Source of the DNA: Candidatus Oscillibacter excrementavium
GTDB taxonomy: Bacteria; Bacillota; Clostridia; Oscillospirales; Oscillospiraceae
Direction: 5' to 3'
Length of the DNA stretch: 37,847 nt
Assembly: GCA_019118505.1 (NCBI GenBank)
Contig: DWYU01000061.1
Coordinates: 1 to 37,847, forward strand
Shown here one piece after another: positions 32,977-37,847 of the stretch. Under the pieces are notes generated by a model. That model searched no databases. It worked only from the letters and a program-made list of their open reading frames with translations, and was not told the DNA's origin. Made by a program: the position numbers and the translations under genes. Position 1 is the stretch's first letter, and each line of letters opens with the position of its first letter.

Positions 32977-34798
32977 ACTCCTTTTTCTCATGAGTATGAG
33001 TGCCTCTGTGTTAATCCTCTTATGTTTTCTTTTATTCCGGCTCACGGAGAATCGGCTTAGCGCCCGCCAGCAGTATACGGCTATGAAATTCGTGCTGATA
33101 TTTCTATTGCTTCCCATTGGACCGTGTTTGAGTTTTTTTAATGTAGTCTTGCAAGAAGCGGCGCAGACTCCTTCTTCGGAAATGATGCCAGTCCTGCCCG
33201 CAACATCTGGGCTCCGGCTTCCCGACGCAGTTCCAGGCGCTGCGCCGACGGAAGCGGCTGCGCTGCCGCAGCTGTCGATTTCCTCCGCCACTGGTCAAGC
33301 CTTCACAGCGCTATGGGGCCTGTGTGCAGCAGCCATCCTGATTTATAAATTTCTGCGCTTTACAAAATTCAAGCGGTGCCTGCGGCAAGCAGGACTGCTT
33401 GAGGTGTCGCCAGACACACAGCTTATATTCCGGACCTGTCTGCAAAAGCTGCATATCCGGAGGGCCGTCCGAATCCAGTTCAGTTCTGCAGTCCCCACTC
33501 CTTTCGCCACAGGGCTACTGAAACCCGCCATTATTCTGCCGAGCCGAAATTTTTCCAACCGGGAGCAGCAGTATATTCTTCTACACGAACTGACACACAT
33601 AAAATTCGGAGATTTATGGATCCGCTGGCTCTCTATGTTTGCATCGGCGGTCCATTGGTGGAATCCGCTGGTCTGGCTGTGGAATCGAAAGCTAGTCGAA
33701 CTCAGTGAGGCAAGCTGTGATGAACGGATTGTGTCGGAGTGGTCAACACAGGAGCGAATCGATTATGGTCGGGTCCTACTGAAAACGGCCTGCTATCGGG
33801 AAATGCCAGAAGGTCTGACGGCATCCATCTCTTCCGCAAGATTACTTCAAAGGAGGGTAACAAAAATGCTTCACGCCAAAGCACTTACGAAAAAGCAGAA
33901 AATGTTTTCTGTTGGTATAATTTTGGCTCTTCTGCTTTGCGGCTCGGCAGCAGCAGTGTCCATGCGAAGCCCTGTTGTCATTCAGGAAAATCCGAGACCG
34001 GCTGGCGTATCCGGACATGCTTCTGTCTCTTCGGGCCTCCAAAACACGCCCTCCAATGGGGCTCAGTTGAACGACCCGATTCTTTCTGCCACGCGAGAAG
34101 GTGACACCGGGAAAACGAATTGGACTTCGGGGGATTCTATAGCGGAAGTCGGCCAGAGCCAAGCGCGCGAGCCAGATATTTCCACGCTCACCCAGCCGCC
34201 TGGCGATGGGGCCGAAGATGAGGAGGCAGCTGAATATGCAGATCCCAGAGGCCAAGCAGGTCTCCCCCAAACATATCAAAACGCTCTGAGGGGGGATCCC
34301 ACGCTGATTTCGGCCCGAGGCGGTACGCTGCTGCCAGACGATGACCCGGAGTCCTACTATTCCATTGACGGCACTTTTTATAAGCTCTTTGTGTCGAAAG
34401 ACCACTATATGATGAGAGAATATGACGTTGGAAATTGGGATAGTTTGGATCCCTCCAAACAGCGGGCTGCCGCAGAGACCCTTGTAAACGGCGATTACCC
34501 CAGGAACAGTACCGGGGAGAGCTACGGCCCAAGCAGCTTGGCAAACTATGTAGGGTATAACCCCGATCTGACCGCGGCTCTCGGCACCCGCGGCGAAGCC
34601 GGATACGTCCGAGACGCCGACAGTGCCGCCCTGCCCAGCCTCCCCGCCGAAACATGTCCACATGAATTTATGGTTCCCCTCTACGACTCAGAGGGTACCG
34701 TGATCGGGGAATTCGTCGTCGGCTGCGGCGGGCATTTCAGCGGCGGCGCGACGGTGGACGCGGTGAAAACAGCTCTGGGGGAAAATTCCGCCCCATGA
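32969..34798 (+). CDS. BlaR1/MecR1-like M56 membrane metalloprotease with a non-penicillin-binding sensor tail
   Basis: A 609-residue protein starting at GTG (AGGAGGTGTCCC before it). Helices lie near 4-24, 40-60 and 110-128. A cytoplasmic zinc protease domain follows, with HELTH at 206-210 and LSEASCDERIVSEW as the third-ligand region, then a fourth helix at 312-332. Instead of the class-D-like penicillin-binding domain of BlaR1, the outer part is a low-complexity Ser/Gly/Glu linker (about 335-440) and a roughly 170-residue domain starting YYSIDGTFYKLFVSKDHYMM. I do not recognise that domain. It contains CPHEFMVPLYDSEGTVIGEFVVGCGG near the end. The signal sensed is unknown, so a beta-lactam role should not be assumed. 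Confidence 0.88.
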   Translation: MTELLFLMSMSASVLILLCFLLFRLTENRLSARQQYTAMKFVLIFLLLPIGPCLSFFNVVLQEAAQTPSSEMMPVLPATSGLRLPDAVPGAAPTEAAALPQLSISSATGQAFTALWGLCAAAILIYKFLRFTKFKRCLRQAGLLEVSPDTQLIFRTCLQKLHIRRAVRIQFSSAVPTPFATGLLKPAIILPSRNFSNREQQYILLHELTHIKFGDLWIRWLSMFASAVHWWNPLVWLWNRKLVELSEASCDERIVSEWSTQERIDYGRVLLKTACYREMPEGLTASISSARLLQRRVTKMLHAKALTKKQKMFSVGIILALLLCGSAAAVSMRSPVVIQENPRPAGVSGHASVSSGLQNTPSNGAQLNDPILSATREGDTGKTNWTSGDSIAEVGQSQAREPDISTLTQPPGDGAEDEEAAEYADPRGQAGLPQTYQNALRGDPTLISARGGTLLPDDDPESYYSIDGTFYKLFVSKDHYMMREYDVGNWDSLDPSKQRAAAETLVNGDYPRNSTGESYGPSSLANYVGYNPDLTAALGTRGEAGYVRDADSAALPSLPAETCPHEFMVPLYDSEGTVIGEFVVGCGGHFSGGATVDAVKTALGENSAP

Positions 34799-34829
34799 AT
34801 CCAGGGAAGAACTTGTTGGGAGTGCGCCA

Positions 34830-35541
34830 ATGATGTCATCTGATGGGAGTCCTCCCGACAAGCGCCGTCAGCAGGGCCTGCAGATGATCGGGGCCGGCGA
34901 TGACTACGACGCTTTCGACAAGTTCCTGGACCATGAGTATCTGATGTTTTGCCACAGCCACGACAAGCGGATCGGGTGGGAGACCACCATCATGGGCTGC
35001 GTCTACGATCACGCCGGCCCCGAGGCCCTGTGGTCCACCATGGCCAGCGTCACCCCCCCACTATTGGCAGCACATGATCGACGTGACGCTGAACGGCACG
35101 TTCAAGGAGGCCGTTCTGGAGCAGATCGGCGGTCTGGAGACCCACGGCGAGCCCCTGGAGATCATGGAGGATGACGAGAAGGTGGTCGTCTGGATGCGGC
35201 CCTGCGGCTCCGGCCAGTTCCTGCAGGAGACCCGGCATGTCTGTGAGGCCCCTCAGAAGTGCGTGCTCTGCAAGGCCTGCCCTCAGACCTGGAACATTGA
35301 CAACTTCCCGGTCTACTGTGTCCATGCCCCTCGGCAGGAGATCCTGTCCATCAAGCAGATCGGCTGGCTGGTCATGGTCAACTGCCCCCTGCCCGAGGAA
35401 CGCGACGTCCCCGGCTACATGTTTGCAAAGCAGAGCTGCGGCTTCGCGGTCTACAAGGACCCCAACGACATTCCGGAGTTCGTGTATAAGACCCTGGGCT
35501 TCGAGAAGCCCGCCCATGTGGAGAAACCCGCCAAGTGGTAA
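34830..35541 (+). pseudogene. Cysteine-rich protein of unknown function, frameshifted in a C run
   Basis: Two overlapping frames give one protein of about 236 residues. The first half (from ATG 34830, weak GGGAG site) reads GAGDDYDAFDKFLDHEYLMFCHSHDKRIGWETTIMGCVYDHAGPEALWSTMASVTP. The second (HYWQHMIDVTLNGTFKEAVLEQ onward) continues in another frame to 35541. The break is a run of seven C (35053-35059); six would join them. The product has PCGSG, then an ETRHVC...CVLCKACPQ cluster and later C residues (VYCVH, MVNCP, KQSCGF), suggesting metal or Fe-S binding. I do not recognise the family. The 5' end may also be truncated, since the first 20 residues look unlike the rest. Confidence 0.7.
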
Positions 35542-35577
35542 CAACTGCATCGAGGAACCACCCTCGCCCCTCGTGAA

Positions 35578-35610
35578 AATGAAGCCCTGTCAATTTGACA
35601 GGGCTTCATT
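35578..35610. terminator. Perfect 15-bp hairpin terminator after the cysteine-rich gene
   Basis: AATGAAGCCCTGTCA (35578-35592) pairs with TGACAGGGCTTCATT (35596-35610), loop ATT. Weak T-rich sequence follows on both strands. It separates the frameshifted gene from the recombinase pair. The remaining 35611-35756 holds only the recombinase leader. Confidence 0.8.
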
Positions 35611-35756
35611 AATAGGTGTTTGATATGCGCTGGTCTTGCCTAGAACGACTAACAAACGAAAACAGAGGAAAGAAAGCGGGGGGCCCGCAGTCTCCCCCGC
35701 ACATAATGTCCCTCCCACAAGATACAATAAAGAAAAATCTTGCAGGAGGAAATCCA

Positions 35757-36602
35757 ATGTATGCATGGAACATTTCCGGCGATCAGTTCGCCGCCTACAA
35801 CGCCCATCTCTGCGGCGAGGAGCGGAGCGCCGGCACCATTGAAAACTATCTCCGCCATGTGAGGACCTTTGCCGCCTGGGCGGGCGGCAGACCGGTGACC
35901 CGGGAGCTGGCCGCCGAATGGAAGGCCCATCTGCTCACTCAGGACTATGCCCCGGTGACCATCAATGCCATGCTGGCAGCCCTGAACGGCTTTTTTCACT
36001 TCCTGGGCCGGGATGACTGCCAGGTAAAATTCCTGAAAGTCCAGCGCCGGCTGTTCCGGGACGCGGGCCGGGAACTGACCCGCCCGGAGTACGAGCGGCT
36101 GCTTGCCGCCGCTCAGTCCCGCGGTCAGGAGCGGCTGGCCCTGCTGATGGAGGCCATCTGCGCCACCGGCATCCGGGTCAGTGAGGTGAAATATATCACC
36201 GTGGAGGCCGCCCGGCGGGGGCGGACAGACATCTCGTTGAAAGGCAAGATCCGCACGATCCTGATCCCCGCCAAGCTGTGCCGGAAACTGCTGAAGTACG
36301 CCCAAAAACACAAAACCGCCTCCGGTGAGATCTTCCTCACCAGAAGCGGAAAGAGTTTATCGCGCCGCCAGATCTGGGCGGAACTGAAACGGCTTTGCAA
36401 ATACGCCGGGGTAGAGCCCTCGAAGGTGTTCCCCCACAACCTGCGGCACCTGTTCGCCACGACGTTTTACAAGGCCTGCAGGGACATCGTCAAACTGGCC
36501 GACGTGCTGGGACATTCGTCCATCGAGACCACCCGGCTCTACCTGGCGGCCTCCGGCGCAGAGCACGCCCGGCAGATGGAGCGGCTGGGACTGGTGTCAT
36601 AG
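35757..36602 (+). CDS. Tyrosine recombinase 1 (XerC/D-like, catalytically complete)
   Basis: A 281-residue site-specific recombinase. The N-terminal SAM-like core-binding domain covers about 8-95 (EERSAGTIENYLRHVRTFAAWAGG). The catalytic domain (about 110-275) has all expected residues: Arg in ATGIRVSEV, Lys in LKGKIRTI, His-x-x-Arg in PHNLRHLFATT, His in LGHSSIETT and the nucleophile Tyr in TRLYL. I chose the ATG at 35757 (MYAWNISGDQF), preceded by AGGAGGAAATCCA; the longer frame from 35616 runs through non-coding leader. Its stop is two bases before the left 16-base inverted repeat of the putative invertible segment. It is the likely enzyme that inverts it. Confidence 0.92.
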   Translation: MYAWNISGDQFAAYNAHLCGEERSAGTIENYLRHVRTFAAWAGGRPVTRELAAEWKAHLLTQDYAPVTINAMLAALNGFFHFLGRDDCQVKFLKVQRRLFRDAGRELTRPEYERLLAAAQSRGQERLALLMEAICATGIRVSEVKYITVEAARRGRTDISLKGKIRTILIPAKLCRKLLKYAQKHKTASGEIFLTRSGKSLSRRQIWAELKRLCKYAGVEPSKVFPHNLRHLFATTFYKACRDIVKLADVLGHSSIETTRLYLAASGAEHARQMERLGLVS

Positions 36603-36668
36603 GCAAAATCAATATTTTGCAGTAAGAACCGGGATAACCCTCCATTTTTTCCTACATAAAGTGGCTCA

Positions 36669-36697
36669 ATTATAGCACGGATCGACAAAAAGCGCAA
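36669..36697 (-). promoter_or_regulatory. Promoter inside the putative invertible segment
   Basis: On the minus strand a perfect TATAAT (36669-36674) lies 17 bases from TTGCGC (36692-36697, three of six). In the orientation shown it fires leftward, antisense to recombinase 1. After inversion it would fire rightward about 77 bases before the recombinase 2 ATG. Confidence 0.6.
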
Positions 36698-36778
36698 GAG
36701 AGTTCCTGATTTTGGGCGCACGAAACCGGGCCGGGAAGAAAATCTTTTTTCTCGGTCCCCTTTTTCATGCCCTGATAG

Positions 36779-36834
36779 GGCCGGGAGAGTGCTCGGACGG
36801 GGCGGACCCGCTCAAAATCCACACCCTCCCGGCC
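36779..36834. repeat. 9-bp inverted repeat with 38-base loop inside the segment
   Basis: GGCCGGGAG (36779-36787) and CTCCCGGCC (36826-36834) could form a stem in the transcript, or a binding site for an accessory protein. An imperfect A/T-rich hairpin with T-runs near 36733-36765 lies beside it and may act as a terminator. Confidence 0.5.
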
Positions 36835-36890
36835 GATTTCTATCTGCGGACGTATTCAAAATATTGATTTTGTTGAGAGGGGGCTGAGAG

Positions 36891-37745
36891 ATGCGCGGAG
36901 CAGGCGCGGCCCGCCAAAGGGCGGCACCGCTGAAAAAGACCGGCGTGGAGGTCAGCCAGGCGGCCATCCAGGCCTATCTGGCGGACCTGAGCGGCCGGGG
37001 CCGCCGGGAGGAGACCGTGCGGTTTTACGCTGCCAAGCTGAAGGCGTTCTACGACTACCTGCCGCCGGACAAGCAGGTCAGCCGGGACACGCTGGAGGCG
37101 TGGCGGCAGGCGCTGCTGGCGGAGGGCTACGCCCCGGCCACGGTGAACACCCATGTCTCCGCCGTCAACGGCCTGCTGGAGTTTCTGGACCGCCGGGACC
37201 TGCAACTGATCGGACAGCTGCAGGCGGCGCCGGAGCCGCAGCCGGAGTTGAGCCGGACGGAATATCTGCGGCTGCTGTCCGCCGCCCGGACGCTGGAAAA
37301 GGAGCGGACGTATCTTCTGGTGAAGGCCATTGCCCTGACGGGCATCCATGTCCGGGAGCTGCCCCAGGTCACGGTGGAGTCTGTTGAGGATGGCCGCCTG
37401 CTGGCTGGCTCCGGCGGGGAGAAACGGTGGGTCCAGCTGCCAGCCTGCCTGCGGGAGGAGCTGTTCTCCTATTGCCGGCGGCAGGGGGTGACGGCGGGGC
37501 CGGTGTTCGTCACCAGAAGCGGCAAGCCCCTGCGGCGGACCCAGGTGACGGGAGAGATCCAAAGCCTCGCCGGCACGGCCCGGGTGGCGCCGGAGAAGTG
37601 CAATCCCCGGTGCCTGCGGAAGCTGTACTTGACCACTCAGGCGGAGATCGATCGGAGCGTACAACTGCTGGCGGAGCAGGCCTATGAGCGGATGCTGGAC
37701 ACGGAACAACTGGCCGCCGGGTGGGAGAGGATAGATCATCTATGA
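36891..37745 (+). CDS. Tyrosine recombinase-like protein 2 (catalytic residues degenerate)
   Basis: A 284-residue paralogue of recombinase 1, with the same core-binding domain (YLADLSGRGRREETVRFYAAKLKAFYDYL) and the same catalytic-domain layout. Key positions differ: the first Arg motif reads LTGIHVREL (Arg to His), the HxxR box reads PRCLRKLYL (His lost, Arg kept), and the LGHSxxxTTxxYL end is replaced by LAEQAYERMLDTEQLA, lacking the His and a correctly placed Tyr. The enzyme is probably unable to cut DNA itself. It may bind the repeats and steer recombinase 1, or be decaying. GAGAGGGGGC precedes the ATG, just outside the right repeat, so its transcription may depend on the segment's orientation. 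Confidence 0.8.
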   Translation: MRGAGAARQRAAPLKKTGVEVSQAAIQAYLADLSGRGRREETVRFYAAKLKAFYDYLPPDKQVSRDTLEAWRQALLAEGYAPATVNTHVSAVNGLLEFLDRRDLQLIGQLQAAPEPQPELSRTEYLRLLSAARTLEKERTYLLVKAIALTGIHVRELPQVTVESVEDGRLLAGSGGEKRWVQLPACLREELFSYCRRQGVTAGPVFVTRSGKPLRRTQVTGEIQSLAGTARVAPEKCNPRCLRKLYLTTQAEIDRSVQLLAEQAYERMLDTEQLAAGWERIDHL

Positions 37746-37847
37746 AAGATGGATCCATGCTGCGAATGGGCGAAAATCCCTTTCAAGGATAGGCGAAAGA
37801 CGGAAAACACCGTGAGGAAAGTGAGCCAATACCTGATTGAATAAAAA

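Larger units (their letters stand above)
36604..36872. repeat. Putative invertible DNA segment bounded by 16-bp inverted repeats
   Basis: Left repeat CAAAATCAATATTTTG (36604-36619) and right repeat CAAAATATTGATTTTG (36857-36872) are exact reverse complements. Each is itself a dyad (CAAAAT / ATTTTG arms) around an asymmetric 4-base centre (CAAT or ATTG), the structure expected of a tyrosine-recombinase core site. The sites are in opposite orientation, so recombination would invert the 237 bases between them. The segment lies exactly between two recombinase genes and carries a promoter. Confidence 0.8.

Noticed and set aside
35757-37745. Recombinase pair as part of an integrated phage or conjugative element
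   Set aside because: No other phage or transfer gene, no tRNA and no direct att repeats nearby; the inverted repeats between the genes fit a local inversion switch better.
1-37847. CRISPR arrays, tRNA or rRNA genes, insertion sequences
   Set aside because: No regularly spaced repeats, no cloverleaf or rRNA-like segments and no transposase frames were recognised.

Overview
The window is high-GC (about 60%), densely packed bacterial DNA. Gram-positive lipoprotein signals (LxxC at residue 20), SLH repeats, strong GGAGG ribosome binding sites, a BMP-type nucleoside importer, a DUF3798 importer and an OFA-type carrier all suggest a gut Clostridia of the Oscillospiraceae group (Flavonifractor/Lawsonibacter-like). 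This is inferred from gene style only. No rRNA, tRNA, CRISPR array or insertion sequence was seen.

Layout. (1) 95-7258, minus strand: a six-gene unit. A CHASE-type sensor kinase and a response regulator with a winged-helix output domain precede an ABC importer of the BMP/Nup class (ATPase, two permeases, binding lipoprotein), which ends at a strong terminator. (2) 7403-10844: a LysR regulator divergent from a 3-hydroxyacyl-CoA dehydrogenase and an OFA-family carrier. (3) 10845-11429: a 585-base GC-rich non-coding stretch with hairpins. (4) 11360-17016: a second importer (DUF3798 lipoprotein, double ATPase, two permeases, small membrane-anchored protein). It is followed by the dipeptidase PepD and a terminator. 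(5) 18705-20574, minus strand: a MarR-MATE efflux operon with a clear promoter and operator.

(6) 20838-30927, minus strand: a thirteen-gene redox operon. It holds four flavodoxins, a degenerate flavodoxin with a cyclophilin-like tail, an Fe-S flavoprotein-like reductase, three aldo/keto reductases, a flavin reductase, a carboxymuconolactone-decarboxylase-like protein, a cupin and a DUF4405 cytochrome b-like membrane protein. Three of the flavodoxin-type proteins are exported: two lipoproteins and one SLH-anchored. A LysR gene lies just upstream, and a classic LysR box sits about 66 bases before the predicted transcription start. The unit looks like an inducible path moving reducing power from cytosol to cell surface.

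(7) 31976-35610: a broken TetR gene with an orphan operator/promoter/terminator, a BlaI-BlaR1-like operon with two perfect operators, and a frameshifted cysteine-rich gene of unknown function.

(8) 35757-37745: two tyrosine recombinase genes. Between them, a 237-base segment carrying an outward-facing promoter is bounded by perfect 16-base inverted repeats. This has the anatomy of a fim-like invertible switch and is the strongest candidate for an undescribed system here. The second recombinase has lost most catalytic residues.

Four genes between 26 and 36 kb are broken by single-base length changes in homopolymers, so assembly error must be excluded before calling them pseudogenes.
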